64,000 bases of DNA from Unio delphinus (taxonomy: Eukaryota > Mollusca > Bivalvia > Unionida > Unionidae): the NCBI GenBank assembly GCA_029339505.1, contig JAQISU010000081.1, forward strand, positions 14,669,001 through 14,733,000, given 5' to 3'. Below are positions 16,176 through 26,511 of the stretch, piece after piece. How positions within the stretch are numbered: position 1 is the first letter of the stretch; each line of letters starts with the position of its first letter. Below the pieces are notes generated by a model. That model saw nothing but the letters and a program-made list of their open reading frames with translations. It searched no databases and was not told the DNA's origin. The translations under genes were made by a program, and so were the position numbers.

Positions 16176-17372
16176 GGGCGTTGGCGATTTAAAAAGGAGA
16201 TGCTACATGAGTATTGTGAATCCGCAGACGTTGCCATGGATGATAAATATCTTTGTTGTAACCGTATTGAAATTCAATCAGAACTTTGTAATGCACCACC
16301 GGTATCTGATCCAGTATGTAGATACAAGACAGTTTATTTAAACGGTTGTGGTGGGTCAGGAAAGACAACTCGTGCAATTGAATTATTTCGTCGGTCAACC
16401 ATGATTGTGCTAACACCGACTCACAGACTCGCCAGAGAGATGATACAGCGAGGGGTAAATGCTTGCACTTACCACAGTTTCTTTCGATGGAAGGGTGACA
16501 AATGGACTCCTGAGCGTATGGGTGATAAATTCATTCCTGAAATCATAATTTGGGATGAAATATGCACAGTGTCATTAGATGTATTACATACATTTCTTGA
16601 GTGGTTGTTAAACAAAAACACAAAAGTCGTCATGTGCGGTGATCACGGCCAACCACCACCATTTGTCGGTGCATCTCCACATGAATGGCTAAGGGGTTTT
16701 GTAGACTATTATGAAGAAATTACCACTGATTATAGATCAATTGATGAACGATTACGAGAATTCAAAGCGCTAATTAGATTACAACCGGATAGAATCCAAT
16801 GCGAAATAGTGCGTGAAGTGATTTCAGAAACTCCAATGAATGATTTCTGGGAAACATGGAGACCAAATGATTTGATAATTGCAAGTAGAAAAATAGTCAG
16901 GGACACACTTCAGATGAAGTTATTTGAATTGCATAAAGAAAAATTTGCAACGCTTCCAGTACCCCTTTGTTATAGGCCATCGGATACACGAAAACAGAAC
17001 ATTGAAGTTGATATTCCAGGACAGAGTGAAAAACAAATTCTCGTATTAAATGATATTGTGCTGGTTGATATCAGCGTCGTCGAAAATGCATTGCGTGCTA
17101 ATAAATCCCCGTGGACGCTAGGATACGCAGCAACAATACACTCTTCACAGGGATTGACTATATCGGATACAATTGTTTGGATGGTGGATAATCACATCGA
17201 ATGGTCAAATTTAGTCTATCTCGCAGTATCCAGAGTACGAAAAATAAACCAACTTCGAAGAGTTGTTTTCGATGATAATGACACAACAATAAGTGATATT
17301 GATGTTAGCATCATTAATAAAAAAACTCTCCGGTTACAAACAACAGGACAAAAAAAAACAACGAGAATTTGA
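16176..17372 (+). CDS. SF1 (Pif1/RecD-like) helicase region
   Basis: Counting from the Met at 16200: Walker A GCGGSGKTT at residues 49-57; motif Ia-like LTPTHRLA; Walker B IIIWDE with Asp119-Glu120; motif III GDHGQPPP (147-154); motif V/VI region AATIHSSQGLTI and LAVSRVRKI near the C-terminus. All key SF1 motifs are present, so the helicase itself looks functional. The open frame extends back to the TAG at 16173, and the 8 codons before the first Met look conserved (Trp/Arg/Lys-rich). It therefore reads as the C-terminal part of a polymerase-helicase protein. It would unwind DNA ahead of the polymerase. It could also be translated separately from 16200. Confidence 0.85.
   Translation, partial: GRWRFKKEMLHEYCESADVAMDDKYLCCNRIEIQSELCNAPPVSDPVCRYKTVYLNGCGGSGKTTRAIELFRRSTMIVLTPTHRLAREMIQRGVNACTYHSFFRWKGDKWTPERMGDKFIPEIIIWDEICTVSLDVLHTFLEWLLNKNTKVVMCGDHGQPPPFVGASPHEWLRGFVDYYEEITTDYRSIDERLREFKALIRLQPDRIQCEIVREVISETPMNDFWETWRPNDLIIASRKIVRDTLQMKLFELHKEKFATLPVPLCYRPSDTRKQNIEVDIPGQSEKQILVLNDIVLVDISVVENALRANKSPWTLGYAATIHSSQGLTISDTIVWMVDNHIEWSNLVYLAVSRVRKINQLRRVVFDDNDTTISDIDVSIINKKTLRLQTTGQKKTTRI
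17350..17358 (+). other. A9 homopolymer with frame change, helicase to HNH
   Basis: The helicase frame runs through nine As and stops at 17372. The HNH domain follows in the +1 frame. One A fewer would keep the frame open, so a single-base expansion (or assembly error) is the simplest explanation. Confidence 0.7.
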
Positions 17373-17574
17373 TATTGATGCTAAATTAATAATTATGCTG
17401 AAACAACAACAGAATAATCACTGCGCGAGTTGCAATTGTATAATGCGTTGGCAGTATTCGGATAAGGATCCTCGCCAATTCACCGTAGACAGAAAAAATA
17501 ACAATCTCGGTCATGTCAGAAATAATGTGATGTTGACTTGTCTTGAGTGCAATAGACGCAAAGGCGCTAGTTAA
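17359..17574 (+). CDS. HNH domain, C-terminal tail of the replication protein
   Basis: Compact HNH module: CASCNCIMRW (first Cys pair), then QFTVDRKNNNLGHVRNNVML, then CLECNRRKG (second Cys pair and Asn). The DR..N..GH.R.NV pattern matches McrA-like HNH folds. The frame has an ATG at 17293 inside the helicase, but there it only reads the helicase in another frame, so I take the domain as starting after the poly-A run. It was probably fused to the helicase before the frame change. To my memory similar HNH tails end the polymerase/helicase proteins of related elements. It converges on the integrase gene with 33 bp between stops. Confidence 0.68.
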   Translation, partial: QREFDIDAKLIIMLKQQQNNHCASCNCIMRWQYSDKDPRQFTVDRKNNNLGHVRNNVMLTCLECNRRKGAS

Positions 17575-17607
17575 GACCATGCGGTGGCAATTGAGTATCC
17601 TCGGGAA

Positions 17608-18510
17608 TTACCTGTAGTTGTTGTCGAGTAAATCCTCGTTGAGGGGCAGTTGAATCCAGTTTATAGACTGGAGGTCTCTTGTAGATCGTGTTATACTAGA
17701 TATCTTGTGTGCAGTAACACTCCAAATAGGATCAGTAGCCCTTTTTCTACCACCCTCAAGCTCTCCTGGTTCGTATAAGTACCTCACAATGACATTACTA
17801 CCAAGAATTGGTTCTTTGAAATCTTTTTGTGGTTGTACGGGTATTGACTTCTTTTTAATCGCGTTGATAGGTTTCATGTTGATTGTTCTAGTAATCTCGT
17901 TATTCAGTGCAGTAATCACAGATGGTAATCTTTTAACCCATTCACGGGATCTTTTTTCTTGGATGAATTCTTTTGCGTATTGATATCCAAATAACCGCTC
18001 AGCAATCGTCCGATTAAATCGTTCTACAATGGCCTGATCGCGATGTAGCGCAGTATGCCCTCGTCTGATGGTGACATTATGATGTTTCATCGCTGATAAC
18101 ACTGCACCCTGAAATTCCTTGCCAGGATCAACTTGTAACAGATTTGGCCAACGCAGAGGACCTCGTCGATAAATCCTTTCAAATGCAGAAGCGACTTCAG
18201 TGGCTGATTTTGTTTTTAACGGTTCTGCTTCTTTGTATCGACTTGCAATATCAACTACGGTTAAAGCGTATTTGTAACCACGATCATGTGGCAGAAATAA
18301 TATATCAGCCTGATGAACTTCATTAGGAGCGGTCACATCAAAATGCGAGAAATTAACCTGTTTAGGCGGTGGTAGATAAATTTGCCATAGTGCCTGTTTG
18401 GATAACCAATTAGCCGCAGTGGTTTTTTTCACTTTTGCAGCACTAGCGAGTTTATGGACTGCTGATTTACCCCTCCAGTATCCTCTTGGGGAATAATAAA
18501 TTGATTCCAT
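17608..18510 (-). CDS. Retrovirus-type integrase (rve), about 300 aa
   Basis: Polinton c-integrase. N-terminal domain (YYSPRGYWRGKSAVHKL then VKKTTAANWLSKQ), followed by the DDE core. In the long reading (Met at 18528) the triad is Asp75 (HQADILFL), Asp134 (LLQVDPGKEF) and Glu169 (QAIVERFNR), the last two separated by 34 residues. The C-terminal part (~235-285) is an SH3/chromo-like beta domain (ILGSNVIVRYLYEPGELEGG). The Met at 18510 avoids overlap with the PLA2 stop at 18515 and starts MESIYYSPRG, so I prefer it. Frame fully open and triad complete: likely competent for insertion. Confidence 0.93.
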   Translation of the reverse strand: MESIYYSPRGYWRGKSAVHKLASAAKVKKTTAANWLSKQALWQIYLPPPKQVNFSHFDVTAPNEVHQADILFLPHDRGYKYALTVVDIASRYKEAEPLKTKSATEVASAFERIYRRGPLRWPNLLQVDPGKEFQGAVLSAMKHHNVTIRRGHTALHRDQAIVERFNRTIAERLFGYQYAKEFIQEKRSREWVKRLPSVITALNNEITRTINMKPINAIKKKSIPVQPQKDFKEPILGSNVIVRYLYEPGELEGGRKRATDPIWSVTAHKISSITRSTRDLQSINWIQLPLNEDLLDNNYR

Positions 18511-18514
18511 ATTA

Positions 18515-18874
18515 TTAATTACCGGCACCTAACATCAATTTACTTTTCATAGCCGATTTTATCAAAAATGAAGCCAATTTTTCTTTGAAGGATTTATCAG
18601 GAATAGCATTTAACGCATGAATTAATTTCACATCCGCGAGATGTCTGTGTTGCAGATTGCTGCTTTTATAAGCAACATCATGAAGGTGACAGGCCTTATC
18701 AATGGCGTTTATTGGTTCTTCACCGGGGTTGGGTTGATTTTGATTATTGAGTCTGATATCAAGTCTGGTTCCCGGTCCACAGTAGCTATATCCTGGAAGG
18801 TGCTTTTCTCCGGGGTACTTTGCCCATGGGGTTCCAGGGAGCTTTGCCAATTTGGCTGCGATATCACCTCCTCG
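18515..18874 (-). CDS. Parvovirus-type phospholipase A2 domain
   Basis: From the Met at 18850: Ca-binding loop HLPGYSYCGPGTRL (residues 17-30) and the active-site helix DKACHLHDVAYK with His57-Asp58 (D.AC..HD..Y). This is the secreted-type PLA2 fold used by parvovirus capsids and found in some adintoviruses to breach endosomal membrane. A basic helical tail follows (KEKLASFLIKSAMKSKLML). The frame is open upstream of the Met as far as the slippery A-run at 18875-18882, where it meets the zinc-ribbon frame by a -1 shift. It is likely the C-terminal domain of a frameshift fusion; internal initiation at 18850 is also possible. Catalytic residues present. Confidence 0.85.
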   Translation of the reverse strand, partial: RGGDIAAKLAKLPGTPWAKYPGEKHLPGYSYCGPGTRLDIRLNNQNQPNPGEEPINAIDKACHLHDVAYKSSNLQHRHLADVKLIHALNAIPDKSFKEKLASFLIKSAMKSKLMLGAGN

Positions 18875-19053
18875 TTTTTTTTAAAAACATCTCCGGATTG
18901 TAAAATCTTTGATTTTGTAGAAACAAATCTGAACTTTTTAATACCACATGTTGCACATCTACCAGTAAGTGCTGATCTGTTATTTTTAGTTGTAACCGTC
19001 GTCAAGTCATCTGTGCCAGTACGCGTTTTACACTTCATACAATATAGATCCAT
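18709..19053 (-). CDS. Zinc-ribbon protein (DUF5679-like), 114 aa in the zero frame
   Basis: The N-terminus has two Cys pairs, C5-x2-C8 and C33-x2-C36, within YCMKCKTRTGT and LTGRCATCGIKKFRFVS, the DUF5679-like pattern. After residue ~60 the zero frame loses all resemblance to a domain and overlaps the PLA2 region in another frame. The switch point is AAA AAA AAC (codons 58-60; T-run at 18875-18882 on the plus strand), a canonical -1 slippery site. I read the locus as one gene whose full product is zinc ribbon plus PLA2, made by -1 frameshifting, or as two overlapping frames after a one-base change. It is divergent from the ATPase. Confidence 0.75.
   Translation of the reverse strand: MDLYCMKCKTRTGTDDLTTVTTKNNRSALTGRCATCGIKKFRFVSTKSKILQSGDVFKKNEEVISQPNWQSSLEPHGQSTPEKSTFQDIATVDREPDLISDSIIKINPTPVKNQ
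18874..18880 (-). promoter_or_regulatory. Slippery heptamer A AAA AAC (-1 frameshift site)
   Basis: In the zinc-ribbon frame the minus-strand sequence reads A AAA AAC exactly in the X XXY YYZ phase, and the PLA2 frame is the -1 frame. A GCCAA/TTGGC mini-hairpin lies ~17 nt downstream and a CCTGGAA/TTCCAGG pairing further on; no strong stem is obvious at the ideal 5-9 nt spacing. Confidence 0.55.
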
Positions 19054-19070
19054 AATTTATGTATAGAAAT
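19054..19070. promoter_or_regulatory. Divergent start region, zinc-ribbon/PLA2 and ATPase
   Basis: The two start codons are only 5-17 bp apart depending on which ATPase Met is used, so the promoters must overlap the opposite gene. Confidence 0.45.
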
Positions 19071-19730
19071 ATGGATATAATTCATTTTTCAGCGACTAAA
19101 ACAAGAGAACCAGTTAAGCATCATGCAGCGCTACCAAACTCTATCCGGATGATTATAATCGGGCCATCTGGATCCGGTAAAACGCAATTGTTACTCAATT
19201 TAATAATGAGATGGATGAAGTGGGATAAGTTGTATTTAATTGCCCCTAGCGTAGATGATCAACGATGTTATGAAGTGTTAAAGGATTTTAACGAGAATGC
19301 ATCAGAAATTAAGGGTGAGAACGCCATTGATTTTATAACCGATATCGATGAAGCACCGAGTATTGATGATATTGATGGAGATATTAACAATTTAGTCGTA
19401 TACGACGATATAATGTTGGATAAACAAAAGAATCCTGCTAGAATATTTTCCCGTGGGCGTCACAAAAACACTGACGTGAGATATGTCACTCAACGCTACA
19501 CTCAGGTTCCAAAAGTGATCAGAGATAACTGCAATTTATTGTCTGTATTCAACGGAGTTGATACTCATACTCTTAGAAATATTTGGCAGACATGGTGTTC
19601 TGATATGGACTTCAATCAATTTCGAGATTTCTTTAGTCATGCTCAGTCGACTCCGCACGGATTCGCAACAATAAATTTGCATGATCCTCGGACACGATAT
19701 CGTATCGGACTGGATCAAATATTCGGTTAA
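19071..19730 (+). CDS. FtsK/HerA-type genome packaging ATPase (219-223 aa)
   Basis: A32-like packaging ATPase. Counting from the Met at 19059: Walker A GPSGSGKT at 35-42 and Walker B LVVYDD at 112-117, followed by the arginine-rich GRHKNTDVRYVTQRY segment, matching the Polinton ATPase layout. A second Met at 19071 (MDIIHFSATKTREPV) gives the usual family N-terminus and leaves space for the divergent gene, so I prefer it. The last 24 bases of the gene lie within the right TIR, so a copy of its 3' end is present, inverted, at the left end of the element. Frame intact. It should drive DNA into preformed capsids. Confidence 0.92.
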   Translation: MDIIHFSATKTREPVKHHAALPNSIRMIIIGPSGSGKTQLLLNLIMRWMKWDKLYLIAPSVDDQRCYEVLKDFNENASEIKGENAIDFITDIDEAPSIDDIDGDINNLVVYDDIMLDKQKNPARIFSRGRHKNTDVRYVTQRYTQVPKVIRDNCNLLSVFNGVDTHTLRNIWQTWCSDMDFNQFRDFFSHAQSTPHGFATINLHDPRTRYRIGLDQIFG

Positions 19731-20119
19731 AATCATTTCTTATTTTTTGTTAACCCAGAACTGAAAGTTCTAGCAGCAGAGAGGGCGGATGACAACAAGT
19801 TGCGACCAAAATTAATTAAAAAATCGTAAAAGTCTCCGTTTTCATTTTTTTAGTTAAAATGAGATTTCGTAGGGAAGGCTCGTTAAAATTTCAATAAATT
19901 TTTTGTCTGAAAACGTTGTAGGGTTTGCCCCTGAGACATTTTTTTTGGTTAAAATGAGATCGTAGGAAGGATCGTTTTAATGATTCAATCAAAATTTTGT
20001 CTGAAAACGTTGTAGGGTTCACCCTCTTTTTGGTTAAAATGAGATTATAGGAAGGATCGTTTTAGGATTTCAATCAAATTTTGTCTCAAAACGTTTTAGG
20101 GTTCACCCTCTCTGCTGCT
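19707..20119 (-). repeat. Polinton right terminal inverted repeat
   Basis: Inverted copy of 3855-4266 with about six single-base differences or indels. It begins inside the ATPase coding region. The internal cap AGCAGCAGAGAGGGCG lies at 19772-19787. Confidence 0.95.
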
Positions 20120-20124
20120 ATACA
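20120..20124. other. Polinton target-site duplication, right copy
   Basis: ATACA, matching 3850-3854. Host sequence resumes here. Confidence 0.8.
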
Positions 20125-20577
20125 GTATATATAACATTTATAAGGATCAGATGATTGCATGATAAGATAAATTAATCTTCCTGTTATCAATATCTTCCTC
20201 AGTTTTGTATGAATATACTGATGAAGAAGAGAAAGATAAGGATGGGAACAGGTTTGAAGCCAGGAAGGACTACATGAGAACCAGTGCCACACTCTTTGAA
20301 AAAGAAGGTACAGAAAAACACTGATTATCCGAAATTAAATATATGTTGTCTGGATAATAAATAAAGGACTGGATATGATTCCTTTATGAATAATAAATTG
20401 TGTATCCAGAATACACGAGAACCTTCTCTTTGTACATACACTGTTCTTCACTGTAAAGTCATTCATTATAACACCATTCATATCTTAAAGCAATTATGGC
20501 CACATATCTCATTTCATGCATAGGTGGCAAAATTATATGTATCATTTACTTCAAAACAAGGCAGTCTCACTTTGTAT
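20125..20577. other. Host DNA, no gene seen
   Basis: AT-rich sequence with no supported gene or repeat. Confidence 0.4.
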
Positions 20578-21640
20578 AGCATTATAATGAGGGAATACTG
20601 TTAGATATTCTCACATGAGGTAGTATAATATGTGGCTCTCATTGACATCATTATAATGAGGGAATACTGTTAGATATTCTCACATGAGGTAGTATAATAT
20701 GTGGCTCTCATTGACATCATTATAATGAGGGAATACTGTTAGATATTCTCACATTAGGTAGTATAATATGTGGCTGTCATTGACAGCATTATAATGAGGG
20801 AATACTGTTAGATATTCTCACATGAGGTAGTATAATATGTGGCAGTCATTGACAGCATTATAATGAGGGAATAATGTTAGATATTCTCACAGTGAGGTAT
20901 TATAATATGTGGCTCTCATTGACAGGATTATAATGAGGGAATAATGTTAGATATTCTCACAGTGCGGTAGTATAATATGTGGCTCTCATTGATAGCATTA
21001 TAATGAGGCAGTACAGTACATATCATTCATTATAAGATAGTTTCATTCTGGTATACTTTATAGCCCCCTTTAAATAGTTATAAAATAAGGAAATGCTGTA
21101 TTTAATTTGCTTCATATTAAATCAATCTTGCTATAAGATATATTCTATGGTTCATTTGGATATCATTAGAATGAGGGAATACTGTTTTACATGTACTTCA
21201 TTATAAGTGAGGCTCACTGTAATATGGTATATTGTATGGCTTCATTTGATTTGCATTACACTGAGGGAAAATTATTGTTTGTACCTCATTGTAAAATATT
21301 ATCATTATCACTGTATGGTGGTGTACTTTTTGGTTCCCTTTTGATAACATTATAATGAAGAAATACTGTACATATAATTTACTTCGTTAAAAGGCAGTCT
21401 CACTGTAAGGTGGTATACTTTAAAGCCCCCTTTGGAAATTATAATGAAGTAAACTGTATTATGGGTTCTTCATTATAAAGCAGTATAAATGTTAGGTAGT
21501 TGAATTTATGGCCCACTTTTGATAGCATTATAATGAGGTAATATACATTTAATATACTTCATTAACGTACAGTCTCAATGTAAGGTGGTTTTCCTTTGGA
21601 TAGCACTATAATGAGGTAATACTCTACATAGTATGTATTC
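20578..21640. repeat. 69-bp minisatellite with decayed flank
   Basis: About six well-kept ~69-bp units (CATTATAATGAGGGAATACT at each start) from 20578 to ~21010, then progressively degenerate versions of the same unit (TATAATGAGG...TACTGT) to about 21640. The gradient suggests homogenisation at one end only. Confidence 0.85.
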
Positions 21641-21887
21641 ACGTTTGGTTTAATTTCTAGTGCAAGCTCACAATTAGAGAATTATTTCTGTCATAGCAGT
21701 CCTTGATATGGTTGTAATGTAGCAATGTCTTATATAGAAAGTCCTTTGATAACGGTCAAAGTCCCCATAGAAGGTATGCCTGTTGTTACATAAGCTAATT
21801 GTCTGCCAGGAAACTATATATTTATTTGGGTGTATGGACAACAGATACTCTGAATGAAACAAATAAGGAATTTATTCAAGTTTTAAT

Positions 21888-22920
<1,033 letters not shown>

Positions 22921-24766
22921 ACCTTATACAAGACAAATTGAATGGGCTTCATGACCATTTCGTCCTTTTACAAAGACATATTTAATTAGCCTCGTGACTA
23001 TTCCTACCTAAAGAAGACAAATTGAATGGCTTCATGACCATCCCTTCCTTATAAGAAGACAAATTGAATGGCTTCATGACCATTACTACCTTATAAGATG
23101 ACAAATTGAATGGCTTCATGACCATCCCTTCCTTATAAGAAGACAAATTGAATGGCTTCATGACCATTACTACCTTATAAGAAGACAAATTTAATGGGCT
23201 TCATGACCATTACTACCTTATAAGATGACAAATTGAATGGATTCATGACCATTACAACCTTATAAGATGACAAATTGAATGGCTTCATGACCATTACTAC
23301 CTTATAAGATGACAAATTTAATGGATTCATGACCATTACTACCTTATAAGATGACAAATTGAATGGCTTCATGACCATTACTACCTTATAAGATGACAAA
23401 TTGAATGGCTTCATGACCATTACTACCTTATAAGATGACAAATTGAATGGCTTCATGACCATTAATAAGATAACAAATTGAATGGTTTCATGACCATTAC
23501 TACCTTATAAGATGACAAATTGAATGGCTTCATGACCATTAATAAGATGACAAATTGAATGGCTTCATGACCATTGCTACCGTATAAGATGACAAATTTA
23601 ATGGGCTTCATGACCATTACTACCTTATAAGATGACAAATTTAATGGGCTTCATGACCATTACTACCTTATAAGATGACAAATTGAATGGCTTCATGACC
23701 ATTACTACCTTATAAGATGACAAATTGAATGGCTTCATGACCATTACTACCTTATAAGATGACAAATTGAATGGCTTCATGACCATTACTACCTTATAAG
23801 ATGACAAATTGAATGGCTTCATGACCATTACTACCTTATAAGATGACAAATTGAATGGCTTCATGACCATTACTACCTTATAAGATGACAAATTGAATGG
23901 ATTCATGACCATTACTACCTTATAAGATGACAAATTTAATGGGCTTCATTACCATTACTACCTTATAAGATGACAAATTTAATGGGCTTCATGACCATTA
24001 CTACCTTATAAGATGACAAATTGAATGGATTCATGACCATTACTACCTTATAAGATGACAAATTGAATGGATTCATGACCATTACTACCTTATAAGATGA
24101 CAAATTGAATGGCTTCATGACCATTACTACCTTATAAGATGACAAATTGAATGGCTTCATGACCATTACTACCTTATAAGATGACAAATTGAATGGCTTC
24201 ATGACCATTACTACCTTATAAGATGACAAATTGAATGGCTTCATGACCATTACTACCTTATAAGAAGACAAATTTAATGGGCTTCATGACCATTACTACC
24301 TTATAAGATGACAAATTTAATGGGCTTCATGACCATTACTACCTTATAAGATGACAAATTGAATGGATTCATGACCATTACAACCTTATAAGATGACAAA
24401 TTGAATGGCTTCATGACCATTACTACCTTATAAGATGACAAATTGAATGGCTTCATGACCATTACTACCTTATAAGATGACAAATTGAATGGCTTCATGA
24501 CCATTACTACCTTATAAGATGACAAATTGAATGGCTTCATGACCATTACTACCTTATAAGAAGACAAATTTAATGGGCTTCATGACCATTACTACCTTAT
24601 AAGATGACAAATTGAATGGCTTCATGACCATTACTACCTTATAAGATGACAAATTGAATGGCTTTATGACCATTACTACCTTATAAGAAGACAAATTTAA
24701 TGGATTCATGACCATTACTACCTTATAAGATGACATTGAATGGCTTCATGACCATTACTACCTATA
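22921..24766. repeat. 42-bp minisatellite, about 44 copies
   Basis: Unit ATAAGATGACAAATTGAATG then GCTTCATGACCATTACTACCTT, with mostly single-base variants. Variant types (GATTCATG, TTTAATGGGC, AGAAGAC) recur in the same order at ~340-bp spacing, indicating duplication of multi-unit blocks. Because 42 is divisible by three, long open frames (SSYKVVMVMKPFNL) appear; they are artefacts. Confidence 0.95.
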
Positions 24767-25201
24767 AGAAGAGCAGCAATAGAACAGGGTTCATACTGCC
24801 AAATTTTTTCATTTCTTTCCACAAATAAAATTGTCCAAGATTGTTAGATTTAGATGTAGTTGAATTTTCCTGGTTTCTTTCTTTTGATGACCCATTCAGT
24901 TTCATTGCTATCGCAATAACAAACAAGTATAATTGTTTGGCCATCCAAAGTTGCCCTTGGAGGCAACTTCAGTAACACATGCACTCTTCATCAAAGCAAG
25001 CCAAGCCGGCTACAATCTTCAATAAAAACAATGTACCCTTCATCAAAGGAAGTCAGTACCATAACTATTTACATCACTTGTTTTGTTTTTTAATTTCAAT
25101 GTGTTTATTTTTCATGATCATATCATTACATGTGTTTTTAGTTGTTTTCTAATGTTGTAAAGCACTTAAAGCTTCTAAAGATTAGGTGCTATACAAAGTC
25201 C

Positions 25202-25253
<52 letters not shown>

Positions 25254-25439
25254 CACAAATAAAATTGCCTTAGGTCATTAGATTCAGATGTGGTTGGTTT
25301 TCTTGGCTTCTTTCTTTTCATGAATCATTCAGCTTTGGCCGATCGAAATGTTCATTACACTAATTTACAAGTAAGACATGCGTGAGGATTCAAAATTTGT
25401 TCAGTTGATTTACATCTTCAGTTTTGTTTAACATCATGT
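24767..25439. other. Host DNA with an (ATT)n microsatellite
   Basis: (ATT)n at 25203-25252. Otherwise no gene seen. Confidence 0.5.
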
Positions 25440-26429
25440 TTAAAAATGTCAGCTCTTTGCTCTTTCAATGATATCTGGCTTGAAAAAGAGAAATACAAGG
25501 AACGGCTGAAGAAGGATAAAACATGCAAATGAAAGGCATTGTGTACATTGTGTAAAAAGATGATCAACTTGGCTTTGATGGGAGAAGGAACCCTTACAAG
25601 TCATGCCAAAGGTTAAGATGCATATAAGTACACAATAACTAAACACTTTTCATTCAGTGGAACAAAGATGCAGAAATATAAGCTATTGGTAGTTTTGGGA
25701 AAAATAACGATGATTTGGGAGACATAGCAAATTAAAAAGATGACCCTTTTAAATTTACTTACACTGTTTGTTTATTAAACATGTTTGAGGGGGAAAAATA
25801 ATTTTTGAAACTTTTGTTCTACATAATAATGTTCTTTGGTTTAATATAGAAAGGAAAGTTGAACATCAATTTTAATAAATTGAAGAAACAAAAGATATAA
25901 TTGCTTTGATAATGTATCATCACTATTGACTTCTGATTAAATTCTTGTCTGATACAATAAAATTCTTGTTGGTAGCAATGATAATTACTATGTTTTGTTA
26001 TTAGGATATAAGCACCACCAAAATAAACAAATCTGCCAAACAAGTCACATTAGTAATTGGATACTTTTCACAGCCAGCAGCAGATGGCATGATGGGTACA
26101 AAGCAGCCTACCAAATCAGCTCTAGCAACTTCTACTGTAATGACTAGTTTAAATAATTTTTGCACTAAATCTGAAGTACAGCAGGCCTAAATTCTCTGGA
26201 CAATGGAATATATTCACAGCCATTACAGCCTGAACTCATGCAAGGGCATCAACAATATTTTCAAAGCAGTGTTTCATGACTACGATAATTGCTGAACAGT
26301 TTTTATGCAGTGGAAGCAAGGTAGCCTATCTTCATTTGTTTGGATTAGCACCTTATTTTGCTAATCAGTTGTTGATGAAAGTGTGAGAGGCCAACTTGTA
26401 TGTCCTTCTGTTTGATGGGACAGTGAATA

Positions 26430-26430
<1 letters not shown>
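25440..26430 (+). pseudogene. Decayed transposase-like gene, N-terminal and middle part
   Basis: At ~25450-25620 a broken frame reads FNDIWLEKEKYKERLKKDKT then CTLCKKMINLALMGEGTLTS, like a BED/zinc-finger N-terminus of transposon-derived proteins. At ~26120-26400 further matching blocks follow (STVMTSLNNFCTKS, EYIHSHYSLNSCKGINNIF). Several stops and shifts break it. The order fits a hAT-like or related transposase, from memory of the family style only. Confidence 0.5.

Positions 26431-26471
<41 letters not shown>
26427..26471. repeat. (AAT)n microsatellite
   Basis: Trinucleotide tract of about 45 bp. Confidence 0.95.
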
Positions 26472-26472
<1 letters not shown>

Positions 26473-26511
26473 CAGGAGAAGCAATTGGACTTGCATGTAT
26501 AAATATGGGAC

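Larger units (their letters stand above)
3855..20119. mobile_element. Polinton/Maverick element, adintovirus-like
   Basis: A 16.3-kb element with ~412-bp TIRs starting AG and ending CT and a perfect short target duplication. It carries the Polinton hallmark genes: B-family polymerase, rve integrase, FtsK/HerA ATPase, adenain-like protease and double-jelly-roll capsid protein. Accessory genes include a PLA2, a zinc ribbon, HNH nucleases and a fibre-like repeat protein. Gene orientation is in blocks: virion genes leftward, replication genes rightward, integrase and PLA2 leftward, ATPase rightward. The TIR copies differ at only about half a dozen positions, and integrase, ATPase, protease and capsid frames are open, so the insertion is fairly young. 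The polymerase-helicase region carries an in-frame stop and a frameshift. Confidence 0.96.

Noticed and set aside
17350..17358. Programmed -1 frameshift at the A9 run
   Set aside because: The HNH domain is in the +1 frame, so a -1 slip would not reach it.
22982..24736. Series of minus-strand frames with SSYKVVMVMKPFNL repeats
   Set aside because: They arise because the 42-bp satellite unit is divisible by three and has no stop in this frame. No start context and no family.
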